A stretch of DNA of 64,000 nt from Heligmosomoides polygyrus polygyrus (GCA_947396885.1 OX377204.1:89414728-89478727); one strand, 5' to 3'. Counted from the stretch's first letter, positions 1 through 11,271 are shown. A program made the numbers and translations. Notes: generated by a model not told the origin, from the sequence alone.

Positions 1-228
1 CGGGATGTCGTGGAGGCGATTTGAATGCGTATTTGGCCATAAAATGACTTGCGGTGGCCAGCCGATGAAAAAGTCAGCGCTTTATTCTTCCCAGACAAGT
101 CTGCTACCAATTCACCGACCCTGGAGGGATGGAAGGCTTGGTTGGTCTGGGCGGGAAATCCGGACCAGGAGCCTGGTATCGGGTGCAGACGACAGTCGGC
201 GCCTGCTCCGACTGCGCTCCAGGCGCCC
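1..228 (-). mobile_element. tRNA-headed SINE copy, cut by window edge
   Basis: This is the head two-thirds of the ~293-bp SINE family described at 35236-35528, lying antisense. The tRNA-like head ends at the run GGCGCCC near 228, and the 3' tail lies outside the window. The A-box sequence (antisense CTGCGCT) and the B-box region are both readable. The following AT-rich run of AAATAAAC/AGAT repeats may be target sequence. Confidence 0.85.
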
Positions 229-410
229 TGTGTAGGAATAAGTAAACAAATAAATAGATAGATAAACAAATAAACAAGTTTTTATCTTGCTTACCGTTAG
301 TATTATCCTTCACAAAATCAGGGCATCACGTGAATTTTCAAGAAGAGTGCTTTGCTAATACATTACGATTTAGCTAAAGTTGTAAAAAAACGCTACTGTG
401 CAAGTAGTTG

Positions 411-706
411 CGACAAGTGCTAGCGCAGTTGGATGAGGCGCCGGCTGTCGCGTGCTCCCAGTTCAAGGTTTTTGGTTCGGCTCCCCGCCATGCTAATCAG
501 GTTTTCCACCACTTTAGGATCGGTGAATTCCTATCATACTTGCCTGCAAAGGATATAATGCTGACTATTTCGCCAGATCGCCAGTGCATTTCATTGTGTG
601 GGCCAAATACGCGTTCAAATTGTATCCCCGACATCTACTACATAGACGTGGAATGCGTGGCGTAATCGGAAAGGATTTACTAACACCGACATTTTTTTAC
701 TCTTTA
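411..706 (+). mobile_element. Diverged tRNA-headed SINE copy
   Basis: The A-box TAGCGCAGTTGG is intact and the B-box reads GGTTCGGCTCC. The body (GCCAAATACGCGTTCAAAT and GAATGCGTGGCG) is recognisable but has many substitutions, so this is an old copy. The tail has lost the TTTATCC repeats. Confidence 0.75.
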
Positions 707-2018
707 GTGGGAGTTTGGAAAACTCTAAAAATAGCCATGAAGTCATCACACATCCGAAAGAACCAATTACCACTAAGAGGCTGTCAAATCCGAGAAACAC
801 CGCCAGCATCGCCGGGATCATACGGGGATAATCGCCGCGGTTCCGTCTTCCAATCAAGCTGAGCGCTCCAGATTAGGACAGTCGTCATGTTTGCCTTCAG
901 CGCTACCTCCTTCAACGATCTACGGCTAATACAGTGTTACGTATGAAGGGCTTAGGGCTCATCCGGGTGGTAACTATCTGCAACGGATTCACGGGTTGCT
1001 GAGGGTACTGTAGCGGGAAGCACTTGAGTTTTGCCGAACTCTTCAGGCAAACACAGACACGAAAATAGGTCATGGAGTCCGGAAAAGCTGCCGTAGCGAA
1101 TACCTCAGCGGATGGGCGAATTTGGAGCGTGTCATCTCCAATGTCACTCAATTGATGGTGTTGCTCCGTTCAAGGTTGGATGATGACTAGGCTGTCCGGT
1201 CGCTCCAGTCGTATGACTACCTGCCCGTTTACAACGACTTAATTCCAGCTGACAGCGAGCGAAAAAAGGTGTCCTCAACTTGGCCACAATCCACTGTATT
1301 GTGTCGTCAGTCACAGTAGGAGGCCCCGGCTCAGTGAACAGAGTGACGAGTCGAGAAGTGACTTGAGGAATTCGTGACTTCGACGCGCAACATCAGAACG
1401 ACCCAGATAGACTCTTGGAAGAGAGATGAAAACGGGAATAGCAAAGAAAATTGTGGTGTATGTAGGGAGCATACTTATCCCTAAAAATGTTGCCGTATTA
1501 AAAGTGCAGATTTCCTCTGATAAGCAGATCTCGAGCCACGCTCGCGACCCTTACAGACTACCAGTGTGATTAAAGACTTCCGGAAAAGGATGCGATTTGA
1601 ATGGCATACCTCCAGGCAGCAGTAGATGTTTGTTATAATGTATTATGGCTCAAAATTATATCGCTTTGCTTAATTTGAAGCTGTTTGTCTACTCTACAAA
1701 GACTCAACGGGCTCAGGTAGTGAGATCTGTGAAGTGTTGAAGAGTTCCTCGCTCAGATAACCTAATTGTTTTCTCTAGCAAACTTCAAACAAAATCATAA
1801 ATCATCATCATAAATCATAAATGCCGAAGAACTGGCTTATGTCCCAAAACGTTCCCAACTGCCAGCACCTTAGCACGTAAAAGTAGAATGCATGGCGCAC
1901 TCTAGATTTCGTATGTTAACAGCATCATTTCGAAGTGTTTTTTGGAATTGGATATCGAGCTCTTGAAACTTAGAGCTCAGCCAGAAAACCAGTGGTGAAC
2001 AAATGTCCAAGTCAATAC
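707..2018. other. No recognisable feature
   Basis: About 1.3 kb between a SINE and a TIR transposon. Only ORFs shorter than about 80 codons occur, with no domain motif I recognise. A short duplication of ATCATCATAAATCATAAAT lies near 1797-1820. Confidence 0.5.
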
Positions 2019-2020
2019 TA

Positions 2021-3295
2021 CAGGGTGGCCCATAAGTCCTGCAACAAAAACATAGGCGTATAAAAAGACTAAGAATGCACCAAATTTGAAACACTTTTAA
2101 ACCTTGTTTGCCCATGGTTTGTAGATTATTGTGGAGCGGTATTATTCATAAGGGACCACTCCTGGATGATAAGAACCTTCAGATCGTGTGGGTTGCTTTG
2201 CAGCTCACGTCGCAGCCCCTCTTACGGAGTTTTACTTCTTATTCGTTCCAAACAAGATATTGAACAATAGTTTTCCCAGGCTTTATAGAGCAGGACATTT
2301 TCTTTAAGACGCTTAATAAATAAAGATTGAAAATCTAAAGATTTAGGAATTTCACAGCTAGTCTTTCGCAGGTGCAATATTTTGCAGATGGACTGAGAAC
2401 CGCTACCACGTCCTTTTCTTTTGCTGTTACAGGAATCGCTTTACCAGAATGTGCATTTTGCCCTTAAACAGCGCGACTGAGTCTCTAATATATGGTGTTA
2501 GGTTCTTGTTCCTATCAAACGAACATTTTTATTGATTTTCACTATTTTTACACAAAAACCTATGGAGTGCGGGGAGACATTTTGGAAAATTGTGTATGAC
2601 AAAAACCTGCCATGCGTTGCCGTTGTTTTTATATCATCAGGTTCCCGCAAAGGTAGCATTAAACGCACTATTATTTTGACCTTTCTGGGATCGCTCAACT
2701 TTGAGAAATTTTTCATCAAATGAGGCACAGGCTGAATACCCATTTCGAACGACGCCCTCCAACTGCGCTTACAAATTTTTCCCTCTACTCTCTTCTCCTC
2801 ATAGCTGAGTCTTCATCTCACTTGTGGACTTGTAGAGCTTTCCTTGTAGTTTTCTAGAAACAACATATCGCTTAGTAATAGATTAGGCACACGGCTGAAT
2901 ATTGAATTTGTCCCAGCTGGTTGCTGCATCCTGTATGATCAGAAAATCAATAGCGTTCTTCTACTGTAGTTCAGATCCGTTCATCCAATGTTCACTCTTA
3001 AGAAGCCTTTGCACTGCCCTACACAATAACATCATACTGCATGTTCAACAACCAATCTTCCGGAATTTAGTCACATCGGAACGGAAGCGCCCCACCACGG
3101 GCCAGAGAAGAATTTTCGGTAGTTTTACGTGAGAGCGCATTACTTTGTAATAAGAGCAGCTACAACCATGATAATTTCCAGAAGTATAGCACTAAGTATA
3201 TCCTACATAACCGCTGGTATGCGGTTTTTTTGCAATTGGAAAAAGACAACCAATAAGGTCTCCTAATTTTGTTGCAGGACTTATGGGCCACCCTG
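2021..3295. mobile_element. Tc1/mariner-type TIR transposon, non-autonomous, 1275 bp
   Basis: The ends are perfect inverted repeats of about 29 bp beginning CAGGGTGGCCCATAAGTCC, at 2021-2049 and 3267-3295. TA lies directly outside on both sides (2019-2020 and 3296-3297), the Tc1/mariner target signature. The length fits an autonomous element, but no frame gives HTH or DDE/D motifs. The longest internal frame, an 81-codon minus ORF at 2498-2743, is not recognisable as transposase. The interior is therefore either very decayed or foreign. No second copy with these ends is visible in the window. Confidence 0.8.
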
Positions 3296-3356
3296 TAGAA
3301 TATACGGGTAGAAAAGTATCCTCTTCATGGGCATGAGAACGCTGCTGCGCAGGCCT

Positions 3357-3480
3357 TCCGTCGACGATCATAATCACTTAACTCCCACCCTTATCAGTTA
3401 AATCTTGGAGAAAATCGATAATACCGATTGATATTGATTGCATTCCCATTGCTGTGAAGGCCTTCCATCAACGATCAGAA
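3357..3480 (-). repeat. Dispersed repeat, related to 31895-32101
   Basis: In reverse complement this matches the two units at 31.9-32.1 kb: GGAAGGCCTTCA, then AATCAATATC, TTATCGATTTTCTC, AGATTTAAC and AAGTGATTATGATCG in the same order. It is a single antisense unit of about 120 bp. The type of element is unknown. Confidence 0.6.
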
Positions 3481-3795
3481 TGTTCTCCACCCTAATTTCC
3501 TAGCTAAGCTGTTCACGATGTTCCATGAGGTTATGAGGCTGCAGTGTCGTTTTATCGACATTGACTGAAAAATTACCTTTTTCAGAGCCTCCAGAAGCCA
3601 GACTAATCAGAGCTATTCCCCGTTCATAAAATTCAACACGAAATTTTGAGTTTGTTTTCTAAAGGAAATTGAGATGGGACAAGTGTCTGTCGTCACATCA
3701 TGAAGTCTCGCCATCGATGTTCACTCGGATTACTATTTTTGCGCCATTGAGTTCGATAGGCGGAATTGAATAGTTTTGGTCTCTCAAGTCAATAG

Positions 3796-3935
3796 TGGAG
3801 TGTAGCGCAATGGGAGCATGCGCAGGCTGTCGCGTGTGCCCGATACCAGGTTCCTGGTTCGGATTTCCCGCTCAGGCCAACCTGGCTTTCCATCCCTCAG
3901 GTTAGGTATTATATTCGCCTGAGAAGGACAAAACG
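3796..3935 (+). mobile_element. SINE fragment, head half only
   Basis: The tRNA-like head (GTGTAGCGCAATGGGAG, then ACCAGGTTCCTGGTTCGG) and the start of the body are present. Similarity stops near 3935, so the 3' half is missing. Confidence 0.75.
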
Positions 3936-5144
3936 TCTCCTCTTGGCGACACTTATAATATTTTATATTTGTGAGGAAGGATAGGACGCAAACGTTGACG
4001 TCGGACTTCTGATGAGCCGTGCGTTCTACTTCTTTGCTGAAAATCAGAGAGGTTGCCAAGAATACTATCGGTGTTCATCATCTCTGTATTTGTTAGCATC
4101 GCATCGTCTTAGAAAAAAGCTCAAGGGCAGATGAACCAATGACCTCGTTTATGGCTTCGCTCCAGAGGAATGAGTATCAGTTTTAGTTTTGAAGAACAAT
4201 AATTGCCAAAAAATCTTGACTAACTTTGTGGAATGTTGTTGTCAGAAATGGATAATGGATCATTTTGACGTTAGTTTCTCACCATGACGGTGAAATAAAT
4301 GAAAATCCTGAATGAAGCCTTGTTTCAGATGACGAATCCCAGGCCTAAGAAGAACTTCCGTTTCGCTGCCCATTCCGCACCTCATGAATCTCCATGGCCC
4401 GAGTGCAGTCGTTCATTAGCATATTTGCCCTGTTGCCGTCGGTATGGCGGCTGCTCAGATCGCTGCCCATTCGAATAATCAGCACATCCTGAGCTCATTC
4501 GCGCAAAAGACCACTCCGTCGCAGTCACATCCGCCGTTCGTTCGCGGAAGCGACGAAGACGTCTCGTCGTCTGGCCGGTGACGTGCAGACAGACGCCGTG
4601 CGTGTGCTGGCCGCTCGCTCAATCGCGGCCACCCAGTCAGCTGGCTTTCCTTATGCAAATGTTTGGCCGGGAGCCATTTGCCGCGTGGGAAAATTGGCCA
4701 TCTTCAGGCCATGCGCAGCGGATTACTGTAATGGCGATCGATGTGCGGAGCTTCTGGGCTACGTACGCCCTCACAAAGCTGTCTGAAGTCGTCAGCAATC
4801 GGGGGACCTGAGGGATCCGAAAACTCGACCGGAATATCAGGAAGGGAAGGTGCTCAAGAAGCATTCCGGGTTGCCACGAAGGAGAGTGAAGAAAGCCGGA
4901 ATGAAAACAGTCAGACTCCGCTGTAGCAAACTCTATTGGAATGTCTTTCCTGACATGATAAATAATTACGACGTCTCTAGCTTATTGCATCGGCGACGAC
5001 GGCATAAAATATTTCAGACACGTTTTTTTTCACTGCCCTATGTGGTGACAATGTCGCAGAATTGTTTTCTCGATCACACTGGGCTGTTCCAATTTATACT
5101 GCTCAAATATTCTCATTTATATAACTGCTTAGATGAATATGAAG
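3936..5144. other. Mostly unassigned; GC-rich open stretch near 4490-4786
   Basis: I recognise no element here. At 4490-4786 a plus-strand frame stays open for about 95 codons in unusually GC-rich sequence and ends at a stop. It has no motif I recognise and no clear splice signals. It could be a decayed exon or chance. Confidence 0.3.
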
Positions 5145-5326
5145 ATAAAGGACGACGTTACTCAATCCCTTTTGGGATGCGCCACGCATTCCACTTCTAC
5201 CGGGATGTCGTGGAGATAATTGAAGACGCTGACTTATCCTACTGCTGGCTACCGTGTAACAGCTCGGAATGCCTACAAGTTGCTTAACGACATCTCGTGA
5301 AAGTAAAGTGCGTGGCGCATCCTACG
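5145..5326 (-). mobile_element. SINE 3'-end fragments
   Basis: At 5145-5250 there is an antisense 3' third of the SINE (GGATGCGCCACGCATTC, then GGGATGTCGTGGAG), after which similarity decays. A second short piece at 5289-5326 lies in plus orientation (GTGCGTGGCGCATCC). They look like remnants of two broken copies. Confidence 0.6.
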
Positions 5327-5398
5327 AAGATACTGAATACCTCAAACCTTTGTCCTTGTGCTACCTATAATTGGCGCAATATAATTTGTAAACGACTG

Positions 5399-5674
5399 GA
5401 GAAAGGACGGCGTTACTCAATCACTCTTGGGATCGCCACGCATTCTACTTCTACGGGATGTCGTGGAGGTGATCTGAACGCGTACTTGACCATACAATGA
5501 ATTACGGTGGTCAGCCGATGGACAAGTCAGCGCTTTGTCCTTCCCGGGCAGGTTTGGTAACAATTCAACGACTTTGGAAGGATGGAAGGCTTAGTTGGCT
5601 TGGGAGGAATCTGAAAGGAACCTGGTATTCGGTGCAAGCGACAGCCGACACCTCTTCCGACTGCCCTACACGCG
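5399..5674 (-). mobile_element. tRNA-headed SINE copy
   Basis: Nearly full-length antisense copy running from GAAAGGACGGCGTTACTC (tail side) to CTGCCCTACACGCG (head). The A-box carries a G-to-C change relative to other copies. Confidence 0.85.
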
Positions 5675-5825
5675 ATCAGATGAATATATACATGTATTTC
5701 TACTTTTAATATGATATTAAAACAGGCCTTCTTCACACTGCTCTATTCTACATATGGGCTCCGCTATCCATAGCTATATTGATAAACTATTATATTCTAG
5801 CGATTATAACGACTATACTACCTAC

Positions 5826-6092
5826 GGGCGTGCGTAGCGCAGTCAGCGGATGGGCTGGCTGTCGCGTGCACCCGATACCAAGTTCTTGGTTCAATTTCCC
5901 GCCCAGACAACCCAAGGCTTCCATCCTTCAGTTTGGTAATAGATTCATCTGAAAAGTGAAGCACACTTCATCACCCTTTAAGTCTTTGTTAGGCTACGCA
6001 TTCAATTTGCCTTCACGACAGTGGAAGTTTTCAGAATGCGTGGCGTATCCTAAAAAGGATTAAGTAACGCCGTTATTTATCCTTTATCCTTA
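5826..6092 (+). mobile_element. tRNA-headed SINE copy, diverged body
   Basis: The head GGGCGTGCGTAGCGCAGTC is intact. The middle of the body is strongly diverged or partly deleted. The 3' end with GTAACGCCG and TTTATCCTTTATCC is clear. Confidence 0.8.
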
Positions 6093-6255
6093 TACTATTT
6101 ATATTTATTTTGCTCATCTCTTCTAAAGCTTATAACATCTATGCTGTTTATTTATCTATTCAAATAATTATATTTATATCTACAAATTTATATTTATTAA
6201 TAGTAATTTATTTAATCGCAATAATAGATATACATATCTCTAATATAGCGCACAA

Positions 6256-6547
6256 GGGCGCGTAAACGCAGTCGGAGGAGGCGCGAACTGTCGCATGCAC
6301 CCGATACCAGGTTCCTGGCTCGGATTTCCCGCCCAGGCCAACCAAGCCTTCCATCCCTCCGGGGTCAGTGAATGGTACCAGACTTGTCTGGGAAGGGTAA
6401 AGCGCTGACTTGTTAATCGGCTGGCCACCGCAAGTCATTGTATGGCCAAATACGCATTCAAATCGCCTCCACGACATCCTGTAGAAGTAGAATGCGCTGG
6501 CGCATCCCAAAAAGGATTGAGTAACGCCGTCCTTTATCCTTTATCCT
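6256..6547 (+). mobile_element. tRNA-headed SINE copy with perfect TSD
   Basis: Full-length copy. The 12-bp sequence TATAGCGCACAA lies directly before (6244-6255) and after (6548-6559) the element, a perfect target-site duplication as left by LINE-machinery retroposition. The tail is CCTTTATCCTTTATCC. The A-box is damaged (GTAAACGCAGTCGG). Confidence 0.93.
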
Positions 6548-6559
6548 TATAGCGCACAA

Positions 6560-7668
6560 TCCAGCACAATTAAATAAATAAATGAACAAATACCTTCTGA
6601 GCCTCAGACCTTATGTCAATTCAAGGTCATCTTCCTGTCTTCTGATATCAGTCCACTCCAAGTCTAGGCTGTGACGATCACAGTTTTCTGGACTTCTTTT
6701 TTAGCTAACTCTGTTTTAAGACAATGTCGAATCCCACATGATAAACTGGGCTTATGGACTTATCAGCACCAAAGGTGTCAAACTTTTTTCGCCTTCAAAT
6801 TACGGTAGATTAAACGGTTATAAGTTATCTTAATCGGCCGATGTGGTGTCTGTGGCGTTAATGGGATACAGTCCACTGTCGGAAAAAGGTTTTCTTATCT
6901 TTTCATTGACAAGTTCTTCTTAGAGAATAATCATAAGGTCGTCCTAGAGATAAGCGATGACGTCAGAAAATCTTTTTTGGAGGTGTCGAATATCTTGTCG
7001 CTGATCACTGATACAATGGTGTACTTCGAAAGAACTTGCTTAGCCTTCAGAATAACCTAGCTTCATTCCTTCTATGAAGGAGGGCCGTAGATGTCTTCAG
7101 ACGCATTTTCCTATCCAAGAAGCCTTTTACAGCAGGAAAACACTATCGGTTCGGTGTCAGACTGTTTGCTCAGTCTATTAGACACCCGATGCTCAAATAG
7201 TAGGCCATGGGCTGACGTGAAACAGACGGTTATAATCCGGAAATAGCTACGGAGCGTGTTATGTAATGGACGGGAGGGGCGCACGATGGTGTGGTGGAGG
7301 CCAGGTGGAAGAAGTGCCGATTACGTCACCGCAATTTGCATACACATCGCAGATGATACGCGCGACTCGTCGGAAGCCCACCGGATGAGGTCAACCGGCA
7401 CTTCATAATTGGATTCACACACATTCGGGGGCACTTAACACTCATTTTTGCTTCTGATTCAGCTGAATCACTACAGCACGCTTGAAAGGTGGTGCGGTCG
7501 CTGTCGTAGAATGACAAGGTCTAGTGGGCCTAAAGCAGTGGAGAGATGAAAGTGATGTGTAGAAGGTCCTTCTGAGGCTACTGAATCAGCCGTGAACGAA
7601 GATTGTTTCTCTCAACGCTGGAAACGTTTCAGAATCACTAAATCTGACAGCTGCATCTTTCCAGTTTT
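6560..7668. other. No recognisable feature
   Basis: About 1.1 kb of mixed composition. Frames are short and I find no transposon ends or protein motifs. Confidence 0.4.
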
Positions 7669-8097
7669 TCAAATCAATTTTTTCAACTTTTCCATTTTTT
7701 CATAGCACTGCACCAGAGCTCTTGTTGCAAGGTATTGTAGACGACAGTAACTGGCGCAAATATCCATGAAGCCGACTTTGAATCCTCCGTATTGATATTT
7801 GTTGTTTGTGATGCTTAGTGGGTGCCAACAACGTCTCCATTTGTCCCCGTCACATGTCAAAGTAGCCCAGTTGACATTCTCTGAATGGTCTACACGACGA
7901 GTGTCATATTTCTCACTTAAGGCTTCCATGAAGAATTCCGAAAAAATTCCTGCTGAGTAGCCTGGGGACTGATTCACCACGCTCGGAGTAAAGATAATGA
8001 ATTCCTCTTGGGTATGTGGAAATACCACGAGGATTTCTTTACGGGAATGTGTGGGTATTGTATATGACCTTACTAAACACACTATACCAAAGCTCTC
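7669..8097 (-). CDS. Unrecognised protein-like open frame (possible host exon)
   Basis: A minus-strand frame is open for about 142 codons, with an ATG at 8082 giving 137 residues. It lies outside all recognised repeats in AT-rich sequence where such an open frame is unusual. The predicted protein is mixed hydrophilic with no signal peptide or membrane segment, five cysteines, and a Lys-rich end (EKMEKLKKLI) before the stop. Visible phrases include EEFIIFTPSVVNQSPGYSAG and LTCDGDKWRRCW. I cannot assign a family. The ATG may not be the true start, because the frame is open upstream and a TTTAG acceptor-like sequence lies near 8075. It may be a terminal exon, a pseudogene, or part of an unknown element. 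Confidence 0.4.
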   Translation of the reverse strand, partial: ESFGIVCLVRSYTIPTHSRKEILVVFPHTQEEFIIFTPSVVNQSPGYSAGIFSEFFMEALSEKYDTRRVDHSENVNWATLTCDGDKWRRCWHPLSITNNKYQYGGFKVGFMDICASYCRLQYLATRALVQCYEKMEKLKKLI

Positions 8098-9333
8098 GAT
8101 GGTGTGAGTACGTCAATTCCGCTCAGATCTTTTGAAAAATCAGGCGCTTATTCTTATCTTCTTACCCTTTCTTCCGCACTAAGCGCCTCCGACACACCTC
8201 TTTTCCTCTTTTTTGAAGTGTTTGTTGTCGGTGTTTAGGTATGGATAGGTGGACGACGCTTGTTTCCATGAAAAATCCGCCTAGATTAGCTGAGATTGTT
8301 CGCCTGCTTTTTGCTGTTGTTTCTGTTTTTCCTTAAGTGGCGCGTCTTATGACATATTTAATTAAAAAATTTTAAAAATATGTTTCCTTCTTCTACCGCA
8401 TGGGTTTGATTGTTGATGAAATCGGCTTATGATGTTTCTTTGACATTCTGCATAATCCACCTGCTCACGGATTTAGTTCAGCGAGTGTCTACGAAACGTG
8501 GCCGGCCCACCTAATCTCCATCCACTTGACGCAGGCGGCAACGTCTCTGATTCGCGAAATTCGACAAAGCTTAGAATTCTGTAGGTTTATCTAAAGCAGT
8601 CTTAGAAATCGTTCAATATTTTCAGACCTATAACCCCGCATCAAGACACTTTTTCTGGATACAGTGCGTATTATAACTTTTCAAACAATTTTCAAATTTC
8701 AAAAATGACTTGCACTAACCTTCTGTTAAATTCTCAAAGATGGGTTACGAACATGGATTTTAACCGGAATGCTACGTGAACACCAGATTTTATCTCAACA
8801 AACGAGCGTGACTTTTCGCGAAGGTCCAGAAAAAAAGGTTAGACATTTTCCGAGTTCTTTAATGGATAACTAACCACTGAGTTATTCTGGCACGTTACAG
8901 GAACACATAGTGACGAGTCTGACAATTCGGCAAACAACGGATGACATGTATGTGAAACAAGTGTTGCCACAATCCTAATCTAGTGGAAAATTTTAGGTAA
9001 ACAGATGCACCACGATTCATCAGAAATTTTTTTTATCTCATGGCTGTGGTTGTTAGCTTGCAGGAGACGTTGCTTCCTCTTAAGTGGGTTTAAAATACGC
9101 TGAGCTCGAAATATAAAATTAACATGGTTTAAAGCGCTAGGTGGATGATTTACGGAAAATTTGTACTGTGGGTTTCTCTCCTAGTGACAGCGATAGTGGT
9201 AGAAGCGAATTGTTTGAAAAGCCTTGAAGCACGCAGTTATTAGTTATTATCATTGTTTTTTTTTATTACACGAGCATGCTTATGTGGATTACAACAACAA
9301 CTTCAATTAAACCTTTTTTGTTAGGTAAAAGCT
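8098..9333. other. No gene; possible solitary foldback end near 8396-8425
   Basis: The only recognisable piece is GGGTTTGATTGTTGATGAAA near 8402, which resembles the right end of the foldback family at 12407-12547. I cannot find a partner end. The rest is AT-rich and unassigned. Confidence 0.4.
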
Positions 9334-9660
9334 AGTTTGTCGGTGGTTCAGTTTATGTTCATCGGTGCACCCATAAACCAGTCGTTCGACACAGTTTACC
9401 CCAAACTTGGGTAATTAAACTAAAACTGTATTTTTCACAAATACAATACACAATTGATCATGTTAATAACAACCTAGAAGAGAAGTAAAGAATAGAAACC
9501 CCATGTGAATTTTCCCATCTGACTCTTTTATAAGGAGTTTTTTGTTTGCATAGCGGCACAATCCGATAAAGCTCTAAGAGAATTTTCTTACAATATCCCA
9601 CGAAATCGAGAAAGTCGCGATAGGTAATTAGATATGCTGAATTAGGATGAGCAAAATTGC
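9334..9660 (-). repeat. SL1-RNA-gene-derived dispersed repeat, copy 1
   Basis: On the minus strand, 9421 to 9400 matches 20 of 22 bases of the nematode SL1 leader, with changes at the first and penultimate bases. It is followed by GTAAAC, the conserved bases after the leader splice site. Homology to the copy at 21118-21450 continues on both sides. Downstream in SL orientation both share GTGTCGAAC...ACTGGT...CTGAACCACCGACA. Upstream they share about 200 bp, including GGGAAAATTCACATGG and CGATTTCGTGGGATA. The usual SL-RNA Sm site and 3' stem are not recognisable, so I call it a pseudogene-like copy. Confidence 0.65.
9400..9421 (-). ncRNA. SL1 leader-like sequence (20/22), probable pseudogene
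   Basis: Antisense leader core AAACTTGGGTAATTAAAC. It differs from canonical SL1 at the first base (A for G) and the second-last base (G for A), but keeps the GTAAAC splice-donor side. It is part of the repeat at 9334-9660. Confidence 0.6.
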
Positions 9661-9696
9661 TAATATTGGAAAATGATTACAACAGATTCGGGTCAG

Positions 9697-9945
9697 TTTC
9701 TTTAAGCCTCAAGTGGCTGGTATCGAGGTTGTAAGCTGTTACAATGATGTTTTGCTGCGATCGAAACTCTAGCGCCAGGCGGGACTTGAACCCGCACTTC
9801 CTGCTGACCGTGTGGGAATGCTGTACCCGTTACACCACCGGCACTGATAGATCGAATGCAACATCCGGTCAACAGGAGGTGCGAGTTCGAGTCCCGCCTG
9901 ACGCTAGAGTTTTGATTACAATAGAACATGAACATAAACTGCAAC
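9697..9945. repeat. Foldback element carrying an inverted tRNA-like pair, copy 1
   Basis: The left arm (9727-9793) and right arm (9850-9945) are inverted copies. They carry the T-arm half of a tRNA-like sequence (AGTCCCGCCTG.CGCTAGAG) next to GATGTTTTG...GATCGAAA. The element shares its left flank (GGCTGGTA..GAGG.TGTA) with a related copy at 43296-43421. Only the left side has the full 73-nt tRNA-like unit. Confidence 0.6.
9772..9844 (-). tRNA. tRNA-like sequence, probable pseudogene
   Basis: Read on the minus strand, 73 nt give a 7-bp acceptor stem (GTGCCGG with CTGGCGC, including G-T pairs), an A-box-like TGGTGTAACGGGT, and a perfect 5-bp T stem GCGGG/CCCGC around TTCAAGT with B-box GGTTCAAGTCC. 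The D stem is poor. The anticodon arm does not form a 5-bp stem with a 7-nt loop; only TTCC/GGAA around a 13-nt loop is possible, so no anticodon can be assigned. It sits inside a foldback element, so I regard it as a tRNA-derived repeat rather than a working gene. Confidence 0.45.
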
Positions 9946-10104
9946 AAAAAATCAATAGGATTAATAAATGGAGGACATCAAAGTATATGTATGTATAGCT
10001 AAGAAATAAGGGGTGGTTTAGAAACATTCTAAAGGAAGAGATTTGCGTAGGAATCATACCTTTTCTTGAGCACTGCTTAATTTTTTAAGACCTATGCTTC
10101 CATA

Positions 10105-10401
10105 GGCGCGTGGAGCGCAGTCGGATGAGGCGCCGGCTGTCGCCTACACCCGATACCAGGTTCCTGGTTCGGATTTCCCGTCCAGGCCATCCAAGCTTTC
10201 CATCCCTCCGTAGTCGGTGAATTAGTACCAGACTTGTCTGGGAAGGACAAAACGCTGACTTGTTCATCGGCTGGCCACCGCAAGTCATTGTATGGCTAAA
10301 TACGCATTTAACTCGTTTCCACGACATCTCGTAGAAGTATAATAGAATGCGTGGCGCATCCTAAAGGGGATTGAATTACGCCGTCCTTTATCCTTATCCT
10401 T
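10105..10401 (+). mobile_element. tRNA-headed SINE copy with TSD
   Basis: Full-length. The flanks TATGCTTCCATA (10093-10104) and TATACTTCCATA (10402-10413) form a 12-bp target duplication with one mismatch. The head is GGCGCGTGGAGCGCAGTCGG and the tail is TTTATCCTTATCC. Confidence 0.92.
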
Positions 10402-10413
10402 TATACTTCCATA

Positions 10414-11271
10414 TTTTGGTAATTATCGGCAAGTTCAGTTCAGGATGAAACGCCTTGTTAAATCGATTCTCAGTGAAGAAGTGGAAGTGCTTCCTGAAAG
10501 TGAAAGAGCGTCTCACTCACGCGCTGAGCTCATTACGAATTCTGAAGGACTCCATTAGAACTCATCAGAACGCCGTTAAGGTGTCAGTGATGCGTGGCTG
10601 TTTGCACCGTTCGCCGTCAAGAGCCACTTGACTGGCGCCATGGGCTTACGCAATGAATGGAGGAGTCGAGTGCGCTGGTGCTAACGTTCCCATGCCCAAT
10701 TAGCGGATCCTGAATTCCTGATAGACTAGGCTCAGGGACTGCGATGGACCCACTAAGAGCGGGGCTTCATATATTTAAATCCTTTCACTTGAATGGCGTT
10801 ACGGATGAACCTTTCCTAGTGGACGGGGGGCACCGCTGGAAAAGAGTTTCGATCGCACGTAGGGTGGCATTCGTTGGGTAGGACCCTGCAGAATAATATC
10901 CACCAATGAGCTACAGTACCCACCATAACGATTGGAAAAATGCCGCTGGCGCGTGTTATCCACGTTTTTTTTACGTTCTTTTGCTGTAGCCGTCTAGATC
11001 TTCATCCTTTTTGAAGTATCCACATATCCCCCTCGACGAGAACTACCCGCTTCCATAAAAATATTTTTTACTATTCCGTTTTCGACCACTTTTTTGAAAG
11101 CGCCAGGAGATAGTCATTAGCGAAAGACATCTCCACCAATTGTGCGTAAAAGGCATTTAAGTGATCGGTTCCAATGCCGACTGTTAGAATAAATGACAGG
11201 AAGCGCATTTCTGAACAAAAGCCTAATAGAGAGAAATTTATTGGAAATCGCAAGCGTTTTATTCTTATCTA
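10414..11271. other. No recognisable feature
   Basis: About 860 bp between two SINEs. There are short frames only, and no repeat family I can place. Confidence 0.4.

Noticed and set aside
4850..5287. 145-codon plus-strand frame as a gene
   Set aside because: Its C-terminal third is SINE sequence, and the rest shows no motif, homologous block or splice signal.
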